Positions 10,482 through 18,480 of a DNA stretch of 64,000 nucleotides are shown here, one piece after another. Each line of letters opens with the position of its first letter. The first letter of the stretch is position 1. The translations under genes were made by a program, and so were the position numbers. This DNA is from Thermoguttaceae bacterium (GTDB lineage: Bacteria > Planctomycetota > Planctomycetia > Pirellulales > Thermoguttaceae), in contig JAGBDN010000011.1 in assembly GCA_017937485.1 (NCBI GenBank), positions 1-64,000 of the forward strand. The letters are read 5' to 3'. A model generated the notes under the pieces. The model ran no database searches, was not told where the DNA came from, and saw only the letters and a list, made by a program, of their open reading frames with translations.

Positions 10482-10771
10482 TGTACGTTACTCTTTTCTC
10501 AAATGGATACTCGCAAAGACGCTCCGCCAACGACGCGTCGCGCGCCGTCGTAATCCGCGAATATAATTTCAAATTACCGAGGAAGGTTTGCCGAGACAAA
10601 TTTCGAACAAACAACGACACGCCGCGTTGCGAACGCCGATTACGCGCCCAAAAGCCCTCAAAATTTCACCAATCCAACCAACGACGCCCCGTCGTTTAAG
10701 ACGCCTTCGACGTCGGTCGAAGAACGCGCCGCGACGACGCGTCCCCCGTTCTACGACACGCCGACGGCGTT

Positions 10772-12349
10772 TTACGAACGCGCGTCCTCGGAAACGCCGC
10801 CGTCTTCCGCGCCTAACGCTCTGCTCGCGTCCAACGCTTCGCAACGACGTTTGGCTTCTTCGACGATCATTTGCATCTTTTCGCGCGTTACCCCGAGTTT
10901 TCGCGCCAATTTATCGGCGTGAGCGTCCGCCAATCCGCGACACGAAACCACGCCTTCGCCGACCAAACGCTCGGCCAAGTCGGGCGTAACCCCCTTAATT
11001 TTCGCCAGTTCCGTCAACGCGTCGCCGCGACGCTTGACGACGGCGACGACGGCTTGCGCCTCTTCTTCGGAAACGCCGACCGACTCGACCAACTTGTCGA
11101 CCGAAGCGCTCGCCAACTCTTCGTAAGACGAAACGCCGCCGCCGACCAAACGTTCGGCCATTTCTCGCGAGACGCCGTCGACGCGCGCCAAATCGTCGGC
11201 GGCCTCCGCGCGACGTTCGGCTTCGTCGGCGATCGCGAGCGCTTGCTCTTCGGTCAAACCGCCCAGCTCGACCAAATCGTCGGTTTCGACGATAGAAAGG
11301 TCGTCGTAAGACAAAACGCCTTCGCCGACGAGTTGGTCGGCCAAATCGCGCGTAACGCCTTCGATTTGCACGAACGCTTCCATCGCCTTCGCGAGCATTT
11401 CGTCCAATTCGTCGCGCGTCATAATATCGACGTCCCAACCGCAAAGTTTGCTGGCCAAACGGACGTTTTGCCCGCGACGACCGATCGCCAAGGAGCGTTG
11501 GTCGCGTTGCACGAGAACGATCGCGCGCCCCAACATCGGGCACAAAATCACCTCGTCGACGACCGCCGGTTTCAACGCCGATTGAATGAATTGCGCCGGA
11601 TCTTCGCTCCACGGAACGACGTCGACCCGCTCGCCGTTAAGTTCTTCGGTTACGTTGCGACTGCGCGCGCCGCGAACGCCGACGCAAGCGCCGACCAAGT
11701 CGATTCGCGGGTCGTTCGAGGCGACGGCGATTTTCGCGCGATGCCCCGGTTCGCGGCTAACTTCTTTAATTTCAACGACGCCCTCGACGATTTCCGGCAC
11801 TTCTTGCTCGAAAAGTCGGCGAACAAGGAGGGGACGCGAACGGCTCAAAATCACCTTCACCTTCGACCCGGCCTTGCGCACTTCGGCGACCAAAAAACGA
11901 ACGCGATCGCCGACGTGCAGCGTTTCGCCCGGAATTTTTTCAGAGTGCGGCAGAATCGCTTCGACGTTCGGCAACGCGACCAACGTCGCGCCGCCTTCGT
12001 TGCGATGCACTTTCCCCACGATCAACTGATCGACTTGCGGAGCGTATTCGTCGTAAATCGCGTCGCGTTCGGCGTCGCGAATCTTTTGAATAATCACTTG
12101 TTTGGCCGTTTGAGCGCCGATGCGTTCGGCGATTTCTTCCGGCGTCAGCGGCACGTTGTCCCGATACGCGTTGATTTCGCCCGTTTGACGATCGATATAA
12201 ACTTCGACGTTCGCGTCGTCGCCGGCGTCGCTATGTTTGCGCGCCGCGATCACAAGCGCTTGTTCGACGCCGACAAAAACGGTTTCTTTGTCGATCTTAC
12301 GCGCAAGGTGGATTTGTTCGACAATACGCAACACTTCTTCGGGATTCAT
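10772..12349 (-). CDS. nusA: Transcription termination/antitermination factor NusA
   Basis: 525 residues. The order is an N-terminal RNA-polymerase-binding domain (1-120), an S1 domain (about 125-195) and two KH domains (about 200-345, with SLAIGRRGQNVRLA near 287). Three helix-hairpin-helix units of roughly 60 residues follow at about 320-380, 385-440 and 445-505, each built on the pattern GV(T/S)xxxAxxLVGxGVxSYxxL. NusA controls pausing, termination and antitermination of RNA polymerase. E. coli NusA has two C-terminal acidic repeats, so a third HhH unit is a local elaboration. No rimP gene precedes it. A good promoter lies 100 bases upstream, making nusA the first gene of its transcript. 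Confidence 0.96.
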   Translation of the reverse strand: MNPEEVLRIVEQIHLARKIDKETVFVGVEQALVIAARKHSDAGDDANVEVYIDRQTGEINAYRDNVPLTPEEIAERIGAQTAKQVIIQKIRDAERDAIYDEYAPQVDQLIVGKVHRNEGGATLVALPNVEAILPHSEKIPGETLHVGDRVRFLVAEVRKAGSKVKVILSRSRPLLVRRLFEQEVPEIVEGVVEIKEVSREPGHRAKIAVASNDPRIDLVGACVGVRGARSRNVTEELNGERVDVVPWSEDPAQFIQSALKPAVVDEVILCPMLGRAIVLVQRDQRSLAIGRRGQNVRLASKLCGWDVDIMTRDELDEMLAKAMEAFVQIEGVTRDLADQLVGEGVLSYDDLSIVETDDLVELGGLTEEQALAIADEAERRAEAADDLARVDGVSREMAERLVGGGVSSYEELASASVDKLVESVGVSEEEAQAVVAVVKRRGDALTELAKIKGVTPDLAERLVGEGVVSCRGLADAHADKLARKLGVTREKMQMIVEEAKRRCEALDASRALGAEDGGVSEDARS

Positions 12350-12455
12350 GCCGTTACTTTCAACAAACTAACGTTATCGAGTCGAGGTTGCCGTTCGAAC
12401 CGTCGACGCACTTTATGCCAAACAACGCCCGAGCCAAACTCAAGACGCCGCGTCT

Positions 12456-12484
12456 ATTATAATTTTAAAATTGCGCAAAGTCAA
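12456..12484 (-). promoter_or_regulatory. Sigma-70-type promoter for nusA
   Basis: On the minus strand TTGACT (12479-12484) and TATAAT (12456-12461) are 17 bases apart. Transcription would start near 12449 and leave a leader of about 100 bases before the nusA ATG. Confidence 0.8.
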
Positions 12485-12904
12485 ACATAAAAACCGAATC
12501 TTTGACGAATACGTCGCCCTTTTTTCAAGCGTCGTCGCTAGGTTTTTCCAACTTTAACGATTATTTCGGCGCGCTATCTTTCCGTCGCGGCGCGCTTTGC
12601 GGAACGCCGCCGCTCGCGGTCGCAAGTCGGTTCGGCGGACATTCGGCGGAAGAACGCAATTTTACCGTCTATAATACAGCAAACGGCGAAAAAGTCAAGG
12701 AGCCGCGCGGGCGGCCTTCCATTTTTTCCCGATTTTTGCCGTTTACGCGACGCTTTTTTGTTTTCGCGCGCCTCGTTTTAATCGCTCGACTGGAAAATTT
12801 TCCCCTTTATCTATTAATACGCTTTAACGAACGCTCATCCCCTTGGCGTCGGCTATTCGTCGTCAAAAATTTCTTATTTTTCCTCGTTTCTTTATTTTAC
12901 GTTA

Positions 12905-12968
12905 TTTTAAAAAGCAAACGCGCTAAAAGACGTTCTCTTCCTTTACAGAAAACGTCTTTTAGCGCGTT
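12905..12968 (-). terminator. Intrinsic terminator of the histidine kinase gene
   Basis: Perfect 18-bp inverted repeat (12917-12934 with 12951-12968), 16-base loop, followed on the minus strand by a T-rich stretch. It begins 32 bases past the kinase stop codon. Confidence 0.85.
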
Positions 12969-12999
12969 CGACGCGACGCACGCCTTCCCTTTTCTCGCT

Positions 13000-14841
13000 T
13001 CACTTTTCTTCGCGCGGATGCGTTCCGGTTTTGCGTCCCACGCCCGCTTTTGCGAAGGAATCGATTTCCGCTTTAATCGGCGATTCCGTTAAAACCGACA
13101 AATTCAGCTCCCACGGAAGCGAAACGATGAAAACGCTCCCGAACCCCGGTTGACTTTCGAGCGTTACCTCGCCTTCGAGCAACTTGCAAAGCTCCTTTAC
13201 GATCGACAGTCCGAGTCCGCTTCCGGAGTATTCGCGCGTCATCATATTTCCTTCGGTCGCGCTCTTTCCTTGCCGGAATTTCTCGAAGATAATCTGTCGA
13301 TCCTCCAACGCGACGCCGACGCCGGAGTCGATCACCTTCATTTCCATAAACGGTATCGGCTCGTTTGTTCCGCCGCCGAACGCTCGCGGATAAAGCGGAG
13401 CGCGGAAGACGCGGTCGACGACGACCTGAATTCGCCCGCCCTCCGGAGTGAACTTGATCGCGTTCGAGAGCAAATTGTTTAAAATCTGCTGAATCCGCGC
13501 TTCGTCTTGGCGCATTTTCGGCAAATTTTCCGCAAATTGCGTCGTCAACTCGAGATTCTTCTTATCGACGAGCGGTTTCGCCATATCGCACTGCGCCAAA
13601 ACGACCGCCTCGACGCGAAATTCGCTTACCTGCGCTTGCAGAAGCCCGGCGTCGACGCGCGCCAAATCGAGAACGTTGTTAATCATATTTAACAGCGACC
13701 TTCCCGATTTATTAATATTATTAACGTAACGTTTTTGTTTTTCGTCGAGCGTTTGAATCGAGCTTAACACGTCGCTAAATCCGAGAATACTGTTGAGCGG
13801 CGTGCGCAATTCGTGGCTCATCGTCGCCATAAAGTCCGACTTCACGCGGTTCATCTCGTAAAGTTGCCAGTTCAGCTGCGCTAATTCGTCGACTTTGTTC
13901 TCCAACTGCGAGTTAAGTATCCTTAACTTTTCGTGCGTCGCCACCAAATATTTTATCATTTGGTTAAACGCCGCGCCGAGGGCTTCGAACTCGTCGCCGG
14001 TGCGCAATTCCACGCGTTTCGACACGTCGCCGCGTCCGATCGCCTCGCTGACTTCGCGCAAACTTCGCAACGGTTTCACGATCGCCAAGCGAATGACGAC
14101 GTAAAACGCGATCAGCCCCAAGAAAGCGACGACGATCGCGCCGCCGAGCAAAAGCGTCCAAAGCCGCGCTCGCTCCTTGTTCGCCGGCGGCTCCGGAATC
14201 GTTACCTGCACGACCCCGAGCGGCGCGCCCAAATCGATCGACGCGTCCCCCATAATTTCGCGATGGCAATTCCAACACGAGCGGTCGACGCGCAACGGCT
14301 GATAATAATGGTAACGTCCGTCGTCGTCCGTTCGCTCGATCGCGCGATTTTGGCCGGCGTCTTCCCCGTTGGGCGCGGCCGTCAAAAGTTCGTCGATCAA
14401 TTTCCGCTCGAACTCGTCCCGCGGCCCGTCCGGCGAGTCGGCCCAATCGACGGAATCGCCGGAACCGAACGCCGACGAACCGCTTCGCATTCGAATGAGA
14501 CGCGTTTCAAAGCGAGCGCGCTCCGTTTGACCGCCGATTTCTTCGCTCAGCGAGGCCATCGAATCGATAAAATCGTTCAAATCGGCCCCGTTTCCGCCGC
14601 CGGGAGAACCGTCTTTCGTCTTTTCGGAAGTCAGTCCTTTGATATGCATCAACAAAAATTCGCGTTCGCTCAACAATTTCCCCATCAAAGGATTTTGCGC
14701 TTCGACTTGCGATTTTGTCGCCTTATAATATAAAAGAACGCTAATCAAAATAACGATCGCGAGCGCGACGCCGAAAAAAAAGAGACATTTGATTTCCAAA
14801 CTCGACTCGAAAATCGAGCGCGGCGAGCGTTTTGCGTCCAT
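13000..14841 (-). CDS. Membrane sensor histidine kinase with CxxCH motif in the external domain
   Basis: 613 residues. Transmembrane helix 1 spans about 21-40 and helix 2 about 228-252, enclosing an external domain of some 185 residues. That domain ends with SCWNCHREIMGD (C189, C192, H193), a c-type haem attachment pattern, and recalls the DUF3365/Tll0287-like haem-binding sensor fold. HAMP follows (about 250-303), then HisKA with the phospho-accepting histidine in MSHELRTPLN (H343), and HATPase_c with N-box NNLLSNAIKF, DSGVGV and GSGLGLSIVKEL. It would autophosphorylate in response to a redox or ligand signal and pass phosphate to a response regulator. No response regulator gene adjoins it, so it is an orphan kinase. 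It is divergent from parA. Haem binding is inferred from the motif alone. Confidence 0.9.
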   Translation of the reverse strand: MDAKRSPRSIFESSLEIKCLFFFGVALAIVILISVLLYYKATKSQVEAQNPLMGKLLSEREFLLMHIKGLTSEKTKDGSPGGGNGADLNDFIDSMASLSEEIGGQTERARFETRLIRMRSGSSAFGSGDSVDWADSPDGPRDEFERKLIDELLTAAPNGEDAGQNRAIERTDDDGRYHYYQPLRVDRSCWNCHREIMGDASIDLGAPLGVVQVTIPEPPANKERARLWTLLLGGAIVVAFLGLIAFYVVIRLAIVKPLRSLREVSEAIGRGDVSKRVELRTGDEFEALGAAFNQMIKYLVATHEKLRILNSQLENKVDELAQLNWQLYEMNRVKSDFMATMSHELRTPLNSILGFSDVLSSIQTLDEKQKRYVNNINKSGRSLLNMINNVLDLARVDAGLLQAQVSEFRVEAVVLAQCDMAKPLVDKKNLELTTQFAENLPKMRQDEARIQQILNNLLSNAIKFTPEGGRIQVVVDRVFRAPLYPRAFGGGTNEPIPFMEMKVIDSGVGVALEDRQIIFEKFRQGKSATEGNMMTREYSGSGLGLSIVKELCKLLEGEVTLESQPGFGSVFIVSLPWELNLSVLTESPIKAEIDSFAKAGVGRKTGTHPREEK

Positions 14842-14978
14842 CGTCGACCAAAATTCTCCGTCGTTTCAAGCGATTGCGCCGAACGCGACGGTTGCAGCGG
14901 TTGTTCTTAACTTTCCGGTCGACCGTTTGTCCCGACAACCTCGACTTTAACGGTCGCGCCGATAATAATAACGCCGAC

Positions 14979-15007
14979 AGTATAAAAAAGAAACGCCGTC
15001 GCGTCAA
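14979..15007 (-). promoter_or_regulatory. Promoter for the histidine kinase gene
   Basis: Minus-strand TTGACG (15002-15007), 17-base spacer, TATACT (14979-14984). The leader before the ATG would be about 130 bases. Confidence 0.75.
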
Positions 15008-15101
15008 GTTTTCTTTCCGCGCGAACGCCGATTTTATCGCTTTCCCGCCGCGGTCGCCGTTTTCTTCCGCTCCGCTTCCGAAAAAAATTTAGAAATTGCC
15101 G

Positions 15102-15130
15102 TTCCGTCAAACGCCGGTTCCTGTTATACT
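15102..15130 (+). promoter_or_regulatory. Possible promoter for parA-parB
   Basis: A TATACT box at 15125-15130 lies about 125 bases before parA. The best -35 at 17-base spacing is TTCCGT (15102-15107), a poor match, so only the -10 box is well supported. Confidence 0.4.
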
Positions 15131-15255
15131 CCCCCCGAGAAAGCGAAACCGCCGCGTCGCCGCCGACGTTTTCGCGACGCGGCGCGATTTCCGTCGTCAT
15201 AAATCCAAAAACAATAAAAACGCGGCGTTACCGCTACGGAAAGCATTTTCGCGCA

Positions 15256-16002
15256 ATGGTTCGAGTTATCAGCGTCGCCAATCAAAAAGGCGGAGTCGGC
15301 AAAACGACGACGGCGATTTCCCTCGCCGCCGGGTTCGCGCGCGCCGGTTCCCGCACGTTGCTGATCGACCTCGACCCGCAATGCAACGCGACGAGCGGTC
15401 TCGGTTTCGACCCGACGCCGCGCCACCCGCTCGTTCTCGGAACGCCGATTCGCGAAACGCTCCGCGCTTCGACGCCGCTTCTCGACGTTCTCCCCGGCTG
15501 CCGTCGTTTCGGCGACGTCGAGCGCTTGGCCGCCGCGGACGACCCGAACCGCTTCCAACGGATGACGCGCCAACTCGCTCGCGAAACGCAGGGGTACGAC
15601 TTCGTCCTCATCGACTGCCCGCCGTCTCTCGGGCCGCTGACTCGCGCCGCGCTCGCTTGGTCGTCGGAAGTGTTGACGCCGATCCAATGCGAATATTTCG
15701 CGATGGAAGGTCTCGTCCAAATGATCGAGGTGATCGGCGAGGCGATGCGTCGTCCCGGCGCCGCGCTTCAATACGGCGGGGTCGCGTTGACGATGTGCGA
15801 CCCGACCTTGGAACTAACCCGGGAAGTGGAGCAAGAAGTGCGCGAATTTTTCGGCGAAATCGTCTTCAAAACGACGATACCTCGCGACGTCGCCGTCAGC
15901 GAAGCGCCGAGTCACGGAAAATCGATCGTCGATTACGCGCCCCGTTCGCGAGGAGCGCGCGCTTACATCGAACTTTGTATGGAGGTTTTGGAACGTGTCT
16001 AA
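15256..16002 (+). CDS. parA: ParA/Soj-family chromosome-partitioning ATPase
   Basis: 248 residues. The deviant Walker A motif KGGVGKTT occupies residues 11-18 and is followed by LLIDLDPQCNAT and the Walker B-like VLIDCPPSLG. ParA ATPases bind the nucleoid as ATP dimers and drive movement of ParB-parS complexes. The length matches chromosomal Soj proteins with no N-terminal DNA-binding extension. The gene overlaps parB by eight bases, so the two are translationally coupled. No origin genes (dnaA, gidA, rnpA) are nearby in the window. Confidence 0.96.
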   Translation: MVRVISVANQKGGVGKTTTAISLAAGFARAGSRTLLIDLDPQCNATSGLGFDPTPRHPLVLGTPIRETLRASTPLLDVLPGCRRFGDVERLAAADDPNRFQRMTRQLARETQGYDFVLIDCPPSLGPLTRAALAWSSEVLTPIQCEYFAMEGLVQMIEVIGEAMRRPGAALQYGGVALTMCDPTLELTREVEQEVREFFGEIVFKTTIPRDVAVSEAPSHGKSIVDYAPRSRGARAYIELCMEVLERV

Positions 16003-17128
16003 AGAAAAACGTTTAGGTCGAGGGCTCCAATCCCTTTTGGGCGCCGTCCCGGCCGCGCAACCGGTCGCCGTCGACGCGTCGGAATTCGGCTCGACCGCCG
16101 TAATCGACGTCGCCTCGTCCGCGAACGCCAACGCTTCGAACGCCGCGACTTCCGCCGCTTCCGCGCCCGCCGAAACGACGCTAAGCGCCCTCGACGCCGC
16201 CGTTTCCGACGCTCCGGCGACCGTTCCCTTCCCGACGTCGCCGACGCCGAGCCCGACGCGAACCGCCGTCGACGTCGCCGAAGACGAAAAAGAACGCGTC
16301 GTCGACGCCTTCGCCGTCGGTCGCGCCGCCTCCGAAGTCCCGCTCGACCTGATCGACCGCAACCCGTTCCAGCCGCGCGTCGACTTCGACCAAGCGGAGA
16401 TGGAGGAACTCGCCGCCAGCGTCAAGCGACACGGGATGATTCAACCTATCGTCTTGCGCCGCAAGGGCGAACGCTTCGAAATCGTCGCCGGGGAACGCCG
16501 TTACCGCGCCGCGAAACTCGCCGGTTGGACGAAAGTTCCCGCCTGTTTGCTCGACGTCGACGACCAAACGACCGCCGAACTCGCGTTGACGGAAAACATT
16601 CAGCGCAAAGACTTAAACGCGATCGAAAAAGCCGTCGCGTTCCGCAATTACCTCGACCAATACGGCGGGACGCACGACGAACTCGCCAAACGCCTCGACC
16701 TCGACCGTTCGACCGTTTCGAACCTGTTGCGATTGCTCGACTTGCCGGAAGAGATTCAAACGTCGGTGCGTCGCGGCGAACTGACGCAAGGACACGCCCG
16801 GGCGCTCCTTCCGCTCGAAGAATGGGATCAACTCGAATTGGCGCGACGCGTTGTCGACGAGCGTTTGAGCGTCCGTCAAACGGAGAAGATCGTTCAAGAA
16901 TTTTTGGACGGCGCCGACTTCCTTCCCCCCGACGCCGGCAAGAAACCCGTTGCGAAACCGGAAGTTAGCCCGCGCGTTCGCGACCTCGAGCAACAGTTCC
17001 GCACTTGGCTCGGAATGAAGGTGAAACTGACGTCGAACGACAAGGGCAAGGGCAAGCTCGTCGTCCAATTCAACTCGAACGACGAGTTCGAACGCGTTTA
17101 CCAAGCGCTGAAACCGCGCGACTTCTGA
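15995..17128 (+). CDS. parB: ParB/Spo0J-family partitioning protein (CTPase clamp)
   Basis: 377 residues from a GTG start that gives the typical SKEKRLGRGLQSLLG N-terminus; GGAGG lies upstream within the end of parA. Residues 15-110 are an alanine/serine-rich linker, longer than usual. The ParB N-terminal domain begins near 112 (IDRNPFQPR), the CTP-binding GERRYRA motif is near 166, ENIQRKDLN follows, and the helix-turn-helix (DELAKRLDLDRSTVSNLLRL) is near 228-247. The C-terminal dimerisation region closes the protein. ParB loads at parS sites and spreads along DNA as a CTP-dependent clamp. It is paired with parA. Confidence 0.96.
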   Translation: MSKEKRLGRGLQSLLGAVPAAQPVAVDASEFGSTAVIDVASSANANASNAATSAASAPAETTLSALDAAVSDAPATVPFPTSPTPSPTRTAVDVAEDEKERVVDAFAVGRAASEVPLDLIDRNPFQPRVDFDQAEMEELAASVKRHGMIQPIVLRRKGERFEIVAGERRYRAAKLAGWTKVPACLLDVDDQTTAELALTENIQRKDLNAIEKAVAFRNYLDQYGGTHDELAKRLDLDRSTVSNLLRLLDLPEEIQTSVRRGELTQGHARALLPLEEWDQLELARRVVDERLSVRQTEKIVQEFLDGADFLPPDAGKKPVAKPEVSPRVRDLEQQFRTWLGMKVKLTSNDKGKGKLVVQFNSNDEFERVYQALKPRDF

Positions 17129-17370
17129 CGCCGCAACCTCCGCCGTCGCTCGACTTAAAGCGAAACCGTCGACCGACGACGCGTCAAAATTTTCGACGAA
17201 ATTTTCAACGAAAAAACGCCGACGACGCCGAGTAAACTTCGAAGCGTCGCGGCGTTAATTACTTCTTGTCGCTTCAACGAATTGACGCCGCGTCGTTTTT
17301 CAACGTCGACTCCGCGTAAACACCGTCTAACGACGTCGCGTCGTTTTATTTTATCGACGCCGAGTCGCGC

Positions 17371-18120
17371 TTACTCGCCCGCTTTCCCTTGCGATTCGGC
17401 GCGACGGCGCATACAATCGGCGCCGATTCGCGCGGCGTCTACCGCTAACAAGTTAACATTATCCCGGTCGAAAACGTCCCAAACCCAGCTCCCCCATCGC
17501 TCCGAACCTCGCGACGCCTCTTCGAACGCCTCCGCGGCTTTCGCGTAAGCGCCGATTCGATAATACTCTAGCGCAAGATAAAAATCTTGCCAGAGCCGGT
17601 CGGCTCCGAACGAAAACACCTTTTTCTCGACGCGCCCGGCCTCGTACGCGCGCAAAAGGTCGCTCGTTTCGGGATAGTTGAGAAAATAAGCCGTCGCGTC
17701 GCGCAAAACCGGTTCGACGTCGGTTAAAATTTTTTCGATCTCCTCTTCGTCTTGCGGCGGATAGGGCAAACTCGTCTGCGTCATATCCAATATAGCGCCG
17801 GATTTCTCCCATTCTTTAAAAGCCGTTTTAAAACGGGTTAGCGTCTCTTGCGTCGCCGCGTCTTGCGGAGCGTTCGCCCAGCAGTCGACGCAGGAATCAA
17901 AACGGGAAACCTTACAATAACCGTATTCGACGGCTAAACAGCGACCGTTGATGAAGCGAAAGAGACAAAATTGACGCATCGTGTTCGTCGCGCGTTCCCA
18001 TTCTTGCCCTCTTGTTTTTACCAACCCCAGCGGTTCCAAGGTTTGCGCGAACAGCTTTTTAAGGCGGCGCGTCAAGGCGCTTTTGAGTTTCGCCGCTTCT
18101 TTTTTGGCGTCGTCCGACAT
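17371..18120 (-). CDS. Uncharacterised protein, possibly DUF4304-like
   Basis: 249 residues with no signal peptide or membrane segment. The first 60 residues (ALTRRLKKLFAQTLEPLGLVKTRGQEWERATNTMRQFCLFRF) have the look of DUF4304-type proteins, in which a helix is followed by a strand containing a short conserved W or Y; this is a faint resemblance. The C-terminal half is helical and TPR-like (DFYLALEYYRIGAYAKAAEAFEEA). A GGAGG site precedes the ATG by seven bases and a promoter lies 75 bases upstream, so it is probably expressed alone. Function unknown. Confidence 0.75.
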   Translation of the reverse strand: MSDDAKKEAAKLKSALTRRLKKLFAQTLEPLGLVKTRGQEWERATNTMRQFCLFRFINGRCLAVEYGYCKVSRFDSCVDCWANAPQDAATQETLTRFKTAFKEWEKSGAILDMTQTSLPYPPQDEEEIEKILTDVEPVLRDATAYFLNYPETSDLLRAYEAGRVEKKVFSFGADRLWQDFYLALEYYRIGAYAKAAEAFEEASRGSERWGSWVWDVFDRDNVNLLAVDAARIGADCMRRRAESQGKAGE

Positions 18121-18199
18121 TGCGTTTCCTCCTCGGTTTCAACGTTTTTGAAAATCGCGTTCCGACGCCCGCGTCGCGAACGCTTTATTCAATACCGTT

Positions 18200-18228
18200 A
18201 GTATAACGCCGCGCCAAGTCTAAAGCAA
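18200..18228 (-). promoter_or_regulatory. Promoter for the gene at 17371-18120
   Basis: Minus-strand TTGCTT (18223-18228), 17-base spacer, TATACT (18200-18205); start expected near 18193. Confidence 0.65.
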
Positions 18229-18372
18229 GCAAAAAGAAGAAGAGAAAAAAACGAAAAAAAGCGAAAAAAGTCGCCGACGCGCCCCCCAAGGAGCGGGAAA
18301 AAAAGAGGAAAACGCAAAAAGCGCGCTTGCCGACGTCGCGCGACCAAGCGTCGAACGCGTTTGAGCGGCGAC

Positions 18373-18409
18373 AAAAAAACGCCGAGCGAACCGAAATCCG
18401 CTCGACGTT
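18373..18409 (-). terminator. Intrinsic terminator of thrS
   Basis: 11-bp stem (18378-18388 with 18399-18409, one G-U pair) followed on the minus strand by seven T. It lies 70 bases beyond the thrS stop. The rest of the 360-base gap 18121-18480 shows nothing besides the promoter at 18200-18228. Confidence 0.75.
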
Positions 18410-18480
18410 TTCTCTTTTTCCAACGACGCAAACCGCTTAACCGCCGAGTTTACGCCGTTTCGTTTTCAACGCGACGTCGA

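Larger units (their letters stand above)
12350..12999. other. 650-base gap between nusA and the kinase gene
   Basis: It holds the nusA promoter near its left end and the kinase terminator near its right end. Between about 12500 and 12900 I see no convincing gene, RNA or repeat; the stretch is more AT-rich than the flanking genes. Confidence 0.6.
14842..15255. other. Divergent regulatory region between kinase and parA
   Basis: 414 bases holding the two outward-facing promoters listed separately. I looked for a parS palindrome (TGTTTCACGTGAAACA-like) here and saw none. No RNA gene or repeat is evident. Confidence 0.6.

Noticed and set aside
10569..10844. Arginine-rich 91-residue frame between infB and nusA
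   Set aside because: It overlaps the nusA 3' end, is nearly all arginine, has no ribosome-binding site and does not resemble YlxR or any ribosomal protein.
14842..17370. parS site near parAB
   Set aside because: No palindrome close to TGTTTCACGTGAAACA was seen in or around the genes.
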